This document shows positions 22,664-34,774 of a stretch of 64,000 nt of DNA, in pieces (within the stretch, counting starts at the first letter, position 1; every line of letters starts with the position of its first letter). This DNA is from Ariolimax columbianus. Lineage: Eukaryota > Mollusca > Gastropoda > Stylommatophora > Arionidae. The notes under the pieces were generated by a model. The model searched no databases. It saw only the letters and a program-made list of their open reading frames with translations, and was not told the DNA's origin. The DNA lies in assembly GCA_036924085.1 (NCBI GenBank), contig JAVGWX010000009.1:61237512-61301511 (forward strand). Direction: 5' to 3'. The position numbers and the translations under genes are program-made.

Positions 22664-23660
22664 GGTGCAGAATGCAGAGAACGGGGCAATCGGAGAGCAG
22701 AGCGCGAGTTGAATAAGCTGATAATGGAGAACACGCAGTATAGTAATGCCGTCATATACACCAACGGATCTGTGGGGTTCAACGGGACATCAGGCTGGGG
22801 CTTCTCGGCTAGGGTGAGAGAACTGGTCATTGCTGAATGGGACATCAGGCTGGGGCTTGTCGGCTAGAGTGAGAGGACTGGTTATTGCTGAGTGGGGCAT
22901 CAGGCTGGGGCTTCTCAGCTAGAGTGAGAGAAGTGGTTGTTGCTGACTGGGGCATCAGGCTGGGGCTTCTCGGCTAGAGTGAGAGAAGTGGTTGTTGCTG
23001 ACTGGGGCATCAGGCTGGGGCTTCTCGGCTGGAGTGAGAGAACTGGTCGTTGCTGAGTGCAGTAGGACATCCATGTCAACAACCTCCAGTTTGAGAATGG
23101 AGATGCAAACAGTGACCTCCGCACTGAGATGGATATCTGAGACTTCTTTAACAAGGGCAGTCTTAGTCACATAATGCACAAGCCATACTCCAGAAGATAC
23201 AGAATGGATGACTTAGGCACGGGTGGATAACAGCTGTTGAGACCTGAAACCAGCAGGGGTTGACATGGATCTACTGTCCTGTTGATACTGGGGTTCAGGA
23301 CGAAGAAAGAACTGACATCTTGACTTCACAAGCTCCGATGCTGGGCATGTTAGATAGAGATAGGAAAGGCATTGTGAAATCAATCAATGACCGCTTGTTA
23401 GACGAGGACACAGCAATAGATGAAGCAGCAATCACATGCTGCAAAGTTTCAACATTAAATGAGGTTCGAGCGAAGTAGGGCGCATAATAGGACGGAGAAG
23501 GAGAGTGTACAAGCAGCGAGCTAAAGGGACCATCAGCATCCATACCCTGAGCCATTTGCTGAAAGAGACTGAGCACCTTTGGGCCTCTGTGTATGCTCCG
23601 AATGCAGTGACGTCGGCTCTTAGGAACAGAAATAGGATGAGAACCAACTGAAGGACCAAC
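22664..23660 (+). pseudogene. LINE-B pol remnant: RNase H and C-terminus
   Basis: A second RNase H LINE. The visible parts in order are YTNGSVGFNGTSGWGFSA (RNase H start, with N in place of the usual D), TTSSLRMEMQTVTSALRWI (the E-bearing helix), AVLVT, a degraded WIYCP..TGVQ.EE..DILTSQAP (final RNase H motif), then DEDTAIDEAAI and the LLKETEHLW C-terminus shared with 10216-10440. Numerous stops and frameshifts make it non-functional. The N-terminal, endonuclease and RT portions are absent. The sequence differs clearly from LINE-A. A 55-bp array interrupts the RNase H core. Confidence 0.75.
22787..23060. repeat. 55-bp tandem repeat derived from LINE-B RNase H
   Basis: Five units of GGGCATCAGGCTGGGGCTTC, then TCGGCTAGAGTGAGAGAA, then a GGTTGTTGCTGA-like end. 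Each unit corresponds to the GTSGWGFSARVRELVIAE segment of the LINE-B RNase H, so a coding piece was tandemly amplified in place. Since 55 is not a multiple of three, amplification destroyed the frame. Confidence 0.85.
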
Positions 23661-23879
23661 TGTTGCTGGTGGAATAAATTGTCAATGATCTGCTTCCCAC
23701 AAGAATAGAGCCCCGCTGAGTTTGAGACAAGTCTCTCAAAGAAACACGAAGAAAACAGCGATTTAAATCTGATCGATTTGTAAAAGCCGTGCGTGGATTG
23801 GGGATTGACAAAAGATGAAAGGACTTTCAGAAATCGTGCCGACATGAGTATCAGTTGGACGCAGTTTGGCACGGAGATT

Positions 23880-24761
23880 TAATTATACTTTTAACTTTTC
23901 TTCTTGTTTATCCTGTGCCCTGCTCACGTTCTATTGCGAGGATTTGAAAAAAACGTGTTTTAAAATATCTTTGTTGCCGTTTTATAATCTCTGTTTTGCT
24001 ATGCTTTACTGTCTCTGTTTTTTCATGTTTTACAATTTCTTTTTTGCCATGTTTTACAATCTCTGTTTTGTCATGTTTTACAATCTCTGTTTTGTCATGT
24101 TTTACAATTTCATTGACCATGTTTTACAATCTCTGTTTTGTCATGTTTTACAATCTCTGTTTTGCCATATTTTACAATCTCTGTTTTGTCATGTTTTACA
24201 ATCTCTTTTTTGTCATGCTTTACAGTCTCTGTTTTGTCATGTTTTACAATATCTGTTTTGTCATGCTCTACAGTCTCTATTTTGTCATATTTTACAATCT
24301 CTGTTTTGTCACGTTTTACAGTTACTGTTTTGTCATGTTTTACAATTTCTATTTTGTCATGTTTTACAATCTCTGTCTTGCTATGCTTTACAGTCCCTGT
24401 TTTGTCATGTTTTACAATCTCTGTTTTGCTATGCTTTGCAGTCTATGTTGTCTCTATGTGTTGCAGTTTACAGCGACGCTTCGATATCTGCGCATTTCGG
24501 GACAACACATCCTATTTCAGATTGTGTTCATAGAACCTGGTTTGCCTTCCCACTGCGATCCCTACTTTCGGCCAGGCTACACTAGTGCTTGGTACAACCT
24601 GTTTCCAGTGCCGCCAAAGGAAAGCAGAATAGGTCCTTGGTCAGCTATGGTTCGCGGACCATGATGCAGACAACCAGCTATGGTTCGCTGACCATGATGC
24701 AGACAACCAGCTATGAGTAACTATCTGTTGCCAGCTCATGCGCTACTGCATCTTGACCCAT
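23880..24761 (-). mobile_element. family R retroposon, copy 2, with internal array
   Basis: The right part (24460-24761) matches other R copies: GTTTACAGC, GCGATATTTGC or CGATATCTGC, CACATCC, GGTTCGC and CTGCATCTTGACCCA. The left part is filled by a 24-bp array. Imperfect direct repeats near the edges (ATTTAATTATA at about 23878, ATTTATTATA at about 24761) may be the target duplication. No coding role. Confidence 0.6.
23984..24450. repeat. 24-bp tandem repeat, about 19 copies
   Basis: Units of CATGTTTTACAATCTCTGTT followed by TTGT. The last units grade into the R-family sequence GTTGCAGTTTACAGCGACG, suggesting the array was copied from the R block around GTAGTTTACAGCTTGACTG. Because 24 is divisible by three, a 239-codon frame stays open by chance. 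Confidence 0.9.
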
Positions 24762-24904
24762 TTATTATATTTGAATTGCCGTATTTTCCACTCTCTGTTT
24801 AGCACAGTAAACTCATCTTTAATCAATGTAATATCTTCTCTGAAGTTAGACCATATTTCTGTTTCTGCATAAAAATATACATCATATCTTTTGCATAGAA
24901 AGTA

Positions 24905-25420
24905 AGTAGACGACTGACAATGCCAATGCAGAGGCTAAGGGGTATGCAGAACCTATGGTATAATACAAACAAGGCACTAAAACTAATAATTCTAAAAACA
25001 TGCATTTTTTCCTGTAGCAACCTACAGATGTGAAACATGGACAATTACAAAAGGACTAAGAGTGATTATCGGTGCTTTTGAGACACAGTTTTACAGAAGA
25101 GTCTCGAATATCCCGTGGACAAAGAGAGAAAGAAAGAAATCCATCCGCCAAGACCTGAATCTGGAGGAGAATTGGCTTATACATGATGTAATAACCCGAA
25201 AACTGAGGTTTTTTTGGACACATAAAACAATGCAACGATCTGCAAAGAGTGATTATAGAGGACATGGACACATGGAAGCGCGTTAGGGCCGACTATAGAC
25301 TCAGGACAGCAAGGAGTGGATTTGACCTTGTAGCAGGCTTAAAGACTGGCGGAAGACACAGTTTCCTACAGACTGTCATGAGAGCGACGTTCTGCAAAGA
25401 ACATGCTTCATGATGATGAT
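24905..25420 (+). pseudogene. RTE-like LINE, RT C-terminal fragment
   Basis: The plus-strand reading gives CETWTITKGL, AFETQFYRRVSNIPWTKRE, RKLRFFGHIKQ and a basic C-terminus, ending with two stops and an ATGATGATG tail (about 25412). The order CExWT, AFExxxYRRxLxIxW, LKYFGHI is the usual C-terminal region of a group of animal LINE pol proteins, here judged RTE-like. One frameshift lies near 25015. It is 5'-truncated. The CR1-like element in this window lacks this region. Confidence 0.7.
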
Positions 25421-25429
25421 TATATTTTA

Positions 25430-26105
25430 TGGCAAATGTTCCTTACATTCTATCCCAAACTTTATTAAGCATTGTCACAAGATAATACTCTAGTCATGTC
25501 GCGAACCGCAGAAAGCAGCTCCGCAAGCAACACCCGTCCTGTGGGCCACTAGCTTAGACCCTTGGTCTAGGAATTAATCATAAAATGCTTTAGTATAGGT
25601 TACATTAGTTTTAGTCTTAATGGTGTGAAATAGCTCATTAATACACTTCTCTATCTCGGTGAGTGTTGTACTGTAGGTAATGTCCTACGTCAGCCACTGA
25701 ACTATGGACAGTCTCTCTGTGTTAATGCATTTAATAAACTGATCGCTACGTGTTTATTTATGACCGCTTTCTTTATCGTATCTATGACTTAGATCACAAC
25801 ACCGGAACAAAGGGGACGTAACTCTCCGTTTGAGGGATGTAACTCTAACCGACATCAAACGAAATACGTTAACCAGTTTAGGAGGCGTCAGACGGTGATA
25901 CCATTTCGTGGGATCCCCTAGGGATTACGATGAAGCCCGGCCGAGAAAAACCAGTAATTGGTTGAGGTAGACGGACTATTAGTTCCGGAACTTCGAAGAT
26001 TTTGGCGGCATGAAATGGGGGAGGAAAGAAGGTCTAACAATTAGGAGAGCCGTTTCTAGACCAACGTGATCACAATTCCGAACCTTTGTAGAACAAGTTG
26101 TTTGT
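25430..26105. other. no recognisable feature
   Basis: About 670 bp of apparently unique sequence. Confidence 0.4.
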
Positions 26106-26109
26106 TTTT

Positions 26110-26320
26110 GTTTGTTTTGGTTTTTGCTTAGATGTTTGCCTCACTAGTTTCTACTGGCGGAGGCGCGCCATTTTCCACCCCAGACCGTAGTCCATTGGGC
26201 GATATCAGGACGCAAAACCAGTGCTTGGATGAATGTGTGCGTCTGTATGTACCTATGCTAGGTTTGTGCGCCCTCAGAAGCTAGCCCAACCAAAGTGCAA
26301 TGGAAGGCCCCCATCCACTC
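26110..26320 (+). repeat. dispersed repeat family Q, copy 2
   Basis: The longest Q copy: a (G)TTTGTTTT-rich start, GATGTTTGCCTCACTAGTTT, CTACTGGCGGAGGCG, CCAGACCGTAGTCCATTGGG, CCAGTGCTTGGATGAATGTG and AGCCCAACCAAAGTGCAATG. No protein frame. Confidence 0.75.
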
Positions 26321-26455
26321 TTGTGACACATTCTTAGCGAGGATATGGGTCTTTTCCGAACCTGCCACACGCTGAACACTTTCTGAAATCACACATCCGC
26401 TGGGAAAATGTTTTCCAGAGAACAGTCACTACTTCACAAATATTCTTGATCGATT

Positions 26456-27155
26456 CAATCACTAACAATCAAGTCACTAACAATCAAGTCACTAACAATC
26501 AAGTCACTAACAATCCAGTCATTAACGATCCAGTCCCTAACAATTAAGTCACTAACAATCCAGTCACTAACGATCAAGTCACTAACGATCCAGTCACTAA
26601 CGATCCAGTCACTAACGATCCAGTCACTAACAGTCCAGTCACTAACAATCCAGTGACTAACGATCTAGTCACTAACAATCCAGTCACTAACGATCCAGTC
26701 ACTAACGATCCAGTCACTAACGATCCAGTCACTAACAGTCTAGTCACTAACGATCAAGTCACTAACGATCCAGTCACTAACAGTCTAGTCACTAACAGTC
26801 CAGTCACTAACGATTCAGTCACTAACGATCCAGTCACTAACGATTCAGTCACTAACGATCCAGTCACTAACGATTCAGTCACTAACGATCCAGTCACTAA
26901 TGATCCAGTCACTAACAATCTAGTCATTAACAATCACGTACAAACGATCCCGGCACTAACAATCCATTCACTAACAATCAAGTCACTAACAATCCATTCT
27001 TTAACAATCCAGTCATTAACAATGCAGTGACTAACGATCAATTCACTAACGACCCCCCAGTCACTAGCAATCCCCTCACTAACAATCCAGCCACTAACGA
27101 TCCAGTCATCAATGATCTTTTCACTAACAATCCACCCACTTACGACCCAGCCATC
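26456..27155. repeat. 15-bp tandem repeat, about 45 copies
   Basis: Unit CAGTCACTAACGATC, with AAC.ATCAAGTC and CAGTC variants clustered at the ends. Since 15 is divisible by three, it yields an artificial 125-codon frame (VTNDPVTND...). Confidence 0.97.
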
Positions 27156-27369
27156 AATAACAGTGACATATTTCTTAAGAGAATCCATGATATATTCAAA
27201 GAATAAGTAATGTCCCTGGGTCATGTCGTACACGATGCTAACATCCGGTTAATAATAATTGTGTGATGAGTTTCACGGGACAGACAACCCTTTCTGTCAT
27301 GTTATAGATGTGCCATGATTATTTGAAGAACACGTTTTTTTATTCAAATTTTATTTTATCTCTATTAAG

Positions 27370-27637
27370 TAAAGTAAAGTAAAGTAACCCATAGCATTAC
27401 TGCCGTAGGGGTGTGAGGTATTAGCGGTCTCACGTTTCAAAGGCTCGGCTATATGAGGGCGGTAGCCATCTCCTGTCCCTCGCCGCTTTTATTTCCCGGA
27501 CTGAACCGGTACCCATTTAAGGCTGGGTCGACCCGGGATCCATTGCGGTCAGAAAAAATATAACCATCAACTGTGGAATGAATCCAGGACATCTCAGATG
27601 CGAAGCCAGCGCACTAACCACTGCGCTACGCGGCTCC
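27370..27637 (-). mobile_element. tRNA-derived SINE with (TTTAC)n tail
   Basis: The minus-strand head GAGCCGCGTAGCGCAGTGG holds an A-box-like TAGCGCAGTGG, followed by TTAGTGCGCTGGC and a degenerate B-box GGATTCATTCC. The 3' end is a pentamer tail (TTTAC about four times). The 10-bp duplication CTCTATTAAG at 27360-27369 and 27638-27647 bounds it exactly. Full length is about 268 bp. It is non-coding and would be transcribed by RNA polymerase III and mobilised by a partner LINE not identified here. Confidence 0.92.
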
Positions 27638-27649
27638 CTCTATTAAGAA

Positions 27650-29070
27650 CAATGTATTATTTGTAGTGTTGATAAATGACATGCCTCGGGCAGTTAGGTA
27701 TCTAGTTCGTAAACACGGTCACCGCACACAGCACTTAAATCCATCTGCAACTGTACAACATTCTTAGTTTGTGAAGGCAAGGTAGGGTCAAAGTGAAATT
27801 GTCAAACCACTTCATCCAGTTTAACTTGATTTTGGCAAAGTGGTGACCTTTTATACATTGAAATGTTATTTTGTCATTTTGGCTGAAGATGTAGCAGTGG
27901 ATGTGTTGAAAACAGTCACCCACTCATATCTGGCTGCTTGCATCAAGGTCAGTGACCCATAACTGACCAAGACCCTATTCCGATTCCAAGTGGCGATCCT
28001 GGACTGCTACCGTGAAGCCGGACTATGAGATTAGGAATTGAAGAGAGATGAGAAACTTGGTTCCAAAAATGTCATGCTGAACTCGGATGTGTCGACCGAA
28101 AGGCGCAGATGTCGAATCCTAGCTGTAAATAGCGTCTTTATCACCATCAAGTTTTTACAAACATGGATACAACAGCCGTATCGTGACGCATGCGCACAAA
28201 TATGCTTTAAATGGGAAGTAACAATGCAAATATTTGACTTCTCGAGGTTTGCCTATGTTATTTCCCTTGTCATAACATATTTCCAACTAAAATCAGAAAT
28301 TTGTTTTCTCATTTGATTTTTTTTATCTGACGGAAATATTTATGTTGTTTTAGCAGTTTGGTTCTGTTTTGTCTCTAATTGTGAAAATAGTGATTTTGGA
28401 TTTAGCATATATAGTTCTTCTTGTTCATCATTATGTTGCTATGTTTGAGCAGCCTCACCGTGTATAATAATGTCCTGAACACTTCATCCTCTACTGCAGT
28501 TATGGGACTAATATCAAAGCAACTAGGCTAGTATCGACAACGATTTAAAGGACAAACATTACTACACTTAAAAAATGTTCATCGAACAATAGACAAAAAG
28601 AGAGACAATAGACATTCCAATATCGCACACCGAAGAATGTGCCTCACTACGAGAAAGGGACAACTTAGGATATTCATTCAGCTAAACAACCTGTAATTTC
28701 CTTACCAACAGGGCTTACTATCTTTAAAACAATTATTTTCGAGGTAGAGTAAAACAATAATCCTAATGTGATAGATTATGTTAATTAGATACAATTATAT
28801 CCTAAGCTAAATAAGCTATAGCTAGGACCTCAGAATCCTGAATGACCTAAATAAATTTCAGAATTTGTTTCCCTGTGAGCTAATAAAAATTGTGTGTGTA
28901 CTGAATACATAATATAGCTTCTTACCACTAAAATGGTATTTTTGTAAAATTGTTATGAGAATTTCTGGTGCTATTTTTAATCTAAGGCTCCTCGTCAAAG
29001 CTTTATATAGCTTAGGCCCTCATCAAGTCTGAATCCGGTAATGTGTAGGGAGTTTTAAGTGGTTCTTCGT
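27650..29070. other. mostly unrecognised; short SINE-core fragment near 28070-28115
   Basis: The only repeat signal is CATGCTGAACTCGGATGTGT followed by CGACCGAAAGGCGCAG at about 28073. It resembles the body of the SINE at 29084-29334 (CATGCTGAAGTCGGATGCAC, CGACAGGCGCA). The remainder is AT-rich apparently unique sequence. Confidence 0.45.
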
Positions 29071-29083
29071 AGATCCTTGGATG

Positions 29084-29334
29084 GGGGGACGACGTGGCCT
29101 AGTGGTTAAGTGACACGGCTCACAAGCCGCAGGTGCTAGGTTCGATCCCCATCACAGCACCGGCCGTTACCTCGGGGAAGCAAACCCTTAAAAAATGCAG
29201 GAGGAAGCAGATCCTTACATAAAATGCATGCTGAAGTCGGATGCACTGGGCCGACAGGCGCAAAATAAAAACCACAGTGCAACGCACACCGCCTTGGGGA
29301 TAAAAGAAATAAGGCGAACGAAAAAAAAAAGAAA
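29084..29334 (+). mobile_element. tRNA-derived SINE with poly(A) tail, full length
   Basis: The A-box TGGCCTAGTGG and the B-box GGTTCGATCCC match the RNA polymerase III consensus. A hairpin-like GGCTCACAAGCC sits where the anticodon arm would be. The body contains GAAGTCGGATGCACTGGGCC. The 3' end is A-rich. The 13-bp duplication AGATCCTTGGATG flanks it (29071-29083 and 29335-29347). The intact duplication and promoter boxes suggest a fairly recent insertion. Confidence 0.95.
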
Positions 29335-29349
29335 AGATCCTTGGATGTA

Positions 29350-30315
29350 GTAAAGAAAATCAACCTAGCTCCTCCTGACTGTAGTGCAAAACAAGGCTTT
29401 TCCATTGGCTCGTCAGTAGTGAGAACAGAATGTCGATCTGCTCCTCGTTGGTCAGGCCGCTGTAATGTAGCCTGTTTCCAGGCATATGTATTGGACGCGA
29501 TGTGGGTCTTGGTCAATATGTTATACCTGATCCTGTCGCTAGCCTTAGCAACCGTTTTTGAAAGTACAATACAGTATACATCCTTGCACTGTTTTTAACA
29601 GGATGTAGCATAACTCGAATTACAAGATTGTACCATTTTCACAATTGTGTCCCTTACCCTTTCACTATAAATTTCACTTATTTTATCTTTCTCGTTCGCG
29701 ATAACTTAGCGATAAGCTCACTGTCGTCTCTATGTATGTCGGAAAAAGGGTTGTGATTGGCAACCTCGTCATGTAAACTAAATTTATAATCAGCAGCTGC
29801 AAATGCTCCGAACCAGGGTATCTATAAAAGAACTAGCTGCAGCTAAAACATATGCTAGACATTGGAGCCGTGGGATTATGATTGCAAATGCTTGGAAACA
29901 GACTTCCTATTAAAGGGGTCAAGTACAGGTGTGGCTTACACCTCACATTGGAGCTAAATGGTGACTGAATGACGATGTTACTCGATATTAGATTTCCTAA
30001 TTTGTGTTGTTCTTTGTAACTGACGAAGATCATGTGGTCCTAACAAAGATTTTGTTTAATTTATGTTCCTATTTTTTTTCTCATGTGGTCTCTTCTTCGT
30101 TTATCCTCAGATCAAGGTCCTGGTTTCTTTTACAAAGGACACCATCGCCTGCGAGGCTGTTTCATCTCCGTATGGTAGTTGTTTCATATCTATCTCGCAA
30201 GACTAGTAAAGTTCTCTGACTTACTGTGTAAGAGAATACAGCTTCGAAGAATGTATTCCCCAGTCATGGTATGTTCCCCACATGTCAATTGTTGAAATGC
30301 TGATGTTGTTGTAAA
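29350..30315. other. no recognisable feature
   Basis: About 960 bp of apparently unique sequence. Frames below 90 codons show no motif. Confidence 0.4.
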
Positions 30316-30317
30316 GA

Positions 30318-30398
30318 GGACCTCTTCAGTCTGTTCTGCCCAGTTCTCATCCCAAAGAGGACCTCTTCAGTCTGTTCTGCCCAGTTCTCATCCTAAAG
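30318..30398. repeat. 40-bp tandem duplication
   Basis: Two near-perfect units of AAAGAGGACCTCTTCAGTCT followed by GTTCTGCCCAGTTCTCATCC. Confidence 0.85.
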
Positions 30399-30439
30399 TT
30401 GACACTTGCTCATCTCTATATAAATCATAGTAATTATCT

Positions 30440-30830
30440 TTTCAGAATTGAAGGAATTCATCAGCTTATTTTCCCCCCATTGAGTTGTTATCTTTGCCTC
30501 ATTACACGTGATGCTGAGGTCTGTTTGCAGGGAAGCTCCTCCAAAATCTCCTAGTCTGCATTTTCATGACCTTCGATATTGCAGTCGAAGATGTTCCAAT
30601 GAATGATCAACCTTTGGTGTTCTGCGGATAATGGTTACAGGTGCTTGAGGTATCCATATTCATATTGATTTAGAGCTTCTATTGCTAACAAGGCATCAGT
30701 CAGGAATACTATGTTTTCTTGATGGACATCTCAATCTTGGATTACAATCTCAGCAGCAGTCTTCAGTGCCTCTATTTTTACATTGACGATATTGGAGTAT
30801 GCTCCCGTTGTTAATACAAGTTTTTTTATT
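30440..30830 (-). pseudogene. degraded RNase H LINE fragment
   Basis: The minus-strand reading recovers TGAYSNIVNVKIEALKTAAE, VFLTDALLAIEALN and IIHWNIFDCNIEGHENAD. These align with the RNase H order E-helix, TDAL, W..SHCN..GNEEAD of LINE-A. Three stops and substitutions at catalytic positions make it dead. It may be a very old LINE-A relative or a separate family. No tail or target duplication is visible. Confidence 0.6.
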
Positions 30831-30834
30831 CTCC

Positions 30835-31454
30835 GTTCCTTTCTCTGCAACAGACCATCCACATCATTGGGACGTGACTTTGTTAGCTGCGCCATCTGCA
30901 TCTCTGTTTCTGGCCAGCAGACTTTCCTTGATCATTTTCCTTCCTTTGTTATTCCCTCTATGGTTTCCTACCAGTTAAGGAGATTTTGCTTTTTTCTATG
31001 GTGCAATCTGGGATGATAGTTTTGAGTATCTAAACACTGTCTGGCAAATGACTGTAAATGCTCTTAAAAAATGTGTTTGTTGATTTGAAGTAGTTGTTAC
31101 TAGGTCTAATGTAAATATTTAAATGACCGCCTATAAACTATTATAAAATCAAATACCTTCCAAGATTAACAACAAAATAAAACAAACAAAAAACAAACAA
31201 AACAAACCAAACCAACATCCATATTGTAACGAATCAAATAACTCTGCGCGACTAAAAAGCAAAGTAGAATTTCATAGATTGCTTCCCTTGTCTCGCCATA
31301 TCTGGAATAGTTTATCAGTGCATGCATGCAATGAATGTGGCGAGACATCTTTCTGGTCTCGACCTACATATGCTTGCGCTTATTATGTTTTTTACTATGC
31401 GCTGTAGACTGGTGTATCTAAACATATGTCAAATGTGCCCTCGTCAATTGATAT
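30835..31454. other. no recognisable feature
   Basis: Apparently unique sequence leading into the large satellite, with an AAACAAAC-rich patch near 31185. Confidence 0.4.
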
Positions 31455-34400
31455 TAAATTACCTTTGCATCTTCTCACACTTCATATTGACCTTTGCATC
31501 TTCTCACACTTCATATTGACCTTTGCATCTTCTCACACTTCATATTGACCTTTGCATCTTCTCACACTGCATATTGACCTTTGCATCTTCTCACACTTAT
31601 ATTAACTGACCTTTGCATCATCTCACACTTCATATTGACCTTTGCATCCTCTCACACTTCATATTAACTGACCTTTGCATCTTATCACACTTCATATTGA
31701 CCTTTGCATCCTCTCACACTTCATATTGACCTTTGCATCTTCTCACACTTCATATTGACCTTTGCATCCTCTCACACTTCATATTAACTGACCTTTGCAT
31801 CTTCTCACACTTCATATTGACCTTTGCATCCTCTCACACTTCATATTGACCTTTGCATCTTCTCACACTTCATATTGACCTTTGCATCTTCTCACACTGC
31901 ATATTGACCTTTGCATCTTCTCACACTTATATTAACTGACCTTTGCATCATCTCACACTTCATATTGACCTTTGCATCCTCTCACACTTCATATTAACTG
32001 ACCTTTGCATCTTCTCACACTTCATATTGACCTTTGCATCCTCTCACACTTCATATTGACCTTTGCATCTTCTCACACTTCATATTGACCTTTGCATCTT
32101 CTCACACTGCATATTGACCTTTGCATCTTCTCGCACTTATATTAACTGACCTTTGCATCATCTCACACTTCATATTGACCTTTGCATCCTCTCACACTTC
32201 ATATTAACTGACCTTTGCGTCTTCTCACACTTCATTTTGACCTTTGCATCTTCTCACACTTCATATTGACCTTTGCATCTTCTCACACTTCATATTGATC
32301 TTTGCATCCTCTCACACTTCATATTAACTGACCTTTGCGTCTTCTCACACTTCATATTGACCTTTGCATCTTCTCACACTTCATATTGACCTTTGCATCT
32401 TCTCACACTTCATATTGACCTTTGCATCCTCTCACACTTCATATTAACTGACCTTTGCGTCTTCTCACACTTCATATTGACCTTTGCATCTTCTCACACT
32501 TCATATTGACCTTTGCATCCTCTCACACTTCATATTAACTGACCTTTGCGTCTTCTCACATTTCATATTGACCTTTGCATCTTCTCACACTTCATATTGA
32601 CCTTTGCATCTTCTCACACTTCATATTGACCTTTGCATCCTCTCACACTTCATATTAACTGACCTTTGCGTCTTCTCACACTTCATATTGATCTTTGCAT
32701 CCTCTCACACTTCATATTGACCTTTGCATCCTCTCACACTTCATATTAACTGACCTTTGCGTCTTCTCACATTTCATATTAAGTGACCTTTGCATCTTCT
32801 CACACTTCATATTAAGTGACCTTAGCATCCTCTCACACTTCATATTGACCTTTGCATCTTCTCACACTTCATATTGACCTTTGCGTCTTCTCACACTTCA
32901 TATTAAGTGACCTTTGCATCTTCTCACACTTCATATTGACCTTTGCATCTTCTCACACTTCATATTGACCTTTGCATCTTCTCACACTTCATATTGACCT
33001 TTGCGTCTTCTCACACTTCCTATTAAGTGACCTTTGCATCTTCTCACACTTCATATTGACCTTTGCATCTTCTCACACTTCATATTGACCTTTGCGTCTT
33101 CTCACACTTCATATTTGGTGACCTTTGCATCTTCTCACACTTCATATTGACCTTTGCATCTTCTCACACTTCATTTTAACCTTTGCGTCTTCTCACACTT
33201 CATATTAACCTTTGCGTCTTCTCACACTTCATATTAAGTGACCTTTGCATCCTCTCACACTTCATATTGACCTTTTCGTCTTCTCACACTTCATATTGAC
33301 CTTTACATCCTCTCACACTTCATATTGACCTTTGCATCTTCTCACACTTCATATTGACCTTTGCGTCTTCTCACACTTCATATTGACCTTTGCATCCTCT
33401 CACACTTCATATTGACCTTTGCATCTTCTCACACTTCATATTGACCTTTGCATCTTCTCACACTTCATATTGACCTTTGCATCTTCTCACACTTCATATT
33501 AACTGACCTTTGCATCCTCTCACACTTCATATTGACCTTTGCATCTTCTCACACTTCATATTGACCTTTGCATCCTCTCACACTTCATATTAACTGACCT
33601 TTGCGTCTTCTCCCACTTCATATTGACCTTTGCATCTTCTCACACTTCATATTGACCTTTGCATCTTCTCACATTTCATATTAAGTGACCTTAGCATCCT
33701 CTCACACTTCATATTGACCTTTGCATCCTCTCACACTTCATATTAACTGACCTTTGCGTCTTCTCACATTTCATATTAAGTGACCTTTGCATCATCTCAC
33801 ACTTCATATTGACCTTTGCATCTTCTCACACTTCATATTAAGTGACCTTAGCATCCTCTCACACTTCATATTGACCTTTGCATCTTCTCACACATTCATA
33901 TTGACCTTTGCATCTTCTCACACTTCATATTAAGTCACCTTTGCATCCTCTCACACTTCATATTGACCTTAGCATCCTCTCACACTTCATATTGACCTTT
34001 GCATCTTTTCACACTTCATATTGACCTTTGCATCTTCTCACACTTCATATTGACCTTTGCATCTTCTCACACTTCATATTGACCTTTGCATCTTCTCACA
34101 CTTCATATTAAGTGACCTTTGCATCTTCTCACACTTCCTATTAACCTTTGCATCTTCTCACACTTCATATTGACCTTTGCATCTTCTCACACTTCATATT
34201 GACCTTTGCGTCTTCTCACATTTCATATTAAGTGACCTTAGCATCCTCTCACACTTCATATTGATCTTTGCACCTTCTCACACTTCATATTGACCTTTGC
34301 ATCTTCTCACACTTCATATTGACCTTTGCATCTTCTCACACTTCATATTAAGTGACCTTAGCATCCTCTCACACTTCATAGTGACCTTTGCATCTTCTCA

Positions 34401-34580
34401 CTCTTCATATTAAGTGACCTTAACATCCTTTCACACTTCATATTGACCTTTGTATCTTCTCACACACTTTATATTGACCTTTGCATCTTGGCACTCTTCA
34501 TATTAAGTGACCTTTGCATCTTTTCAAACTTCCTATTAAATGACCTTTGCGTCATCTCATACTTCATTGCCGATGCTGGT
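31455..34580. repeat. 29-33 bp satellite, about 3.1 kb and roughly 100 copies
   Basis: Basic unit TTCATATTGACCTTTGCATC followed by TTCTCACAC (29 bp). A longer variant (33 bp) has TTAACTGACC or TTAAGTGACC. CATCC, CGTCT and CATCA variants are interleaved in recurring order. A marker block containing CTCACACTGCATATTG then CACTTATATTAACTG repeats at about 31561, 31891 and 32101, indicating higher-order amplification of multi-unit blocks. Units become more degenerate toward 34400-34580. No parent element is visible. Confidence 0.97.
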
Positions 34581-34774
34581 TGTCTTCTGTACCCCAGCGT
34601 TTTACTAGAGGGAAATCTGTTCGTGTGTGACAGCCGAAAATAGGACCAGAGTCTACAATAAATACATTTCCTAACTAGCGAGACATAGTGCGACAAACTG
34701 TCTCTAAGTAGAAGACGCCATCTCACGGAATTGCTTCGCCGACCATTCACACAACGAAAGAGTGGTCTTTATTT

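Noticed and set aside
23866..24664. Frames of 131-239 codons rich in Phe, Tyr and Cys
   Set aside because: A 24-bp array stays open in several phases because its unit length is divisible by three; there is no domain and no non-repetitive extension.
26653..27030. 125-codon Val-Thr-Asn-Asp repeat frame
   Set aside because: Translation of a 15-bp array.
29084..29160. Functional tRNA gene
   Set aside because: The promoter boxes are tRNA-like, but the acceptor stem does not close, and a SINE body, A-rich tail and target duplication surround it. The same applies to 27370-27637 and 34775-34975.
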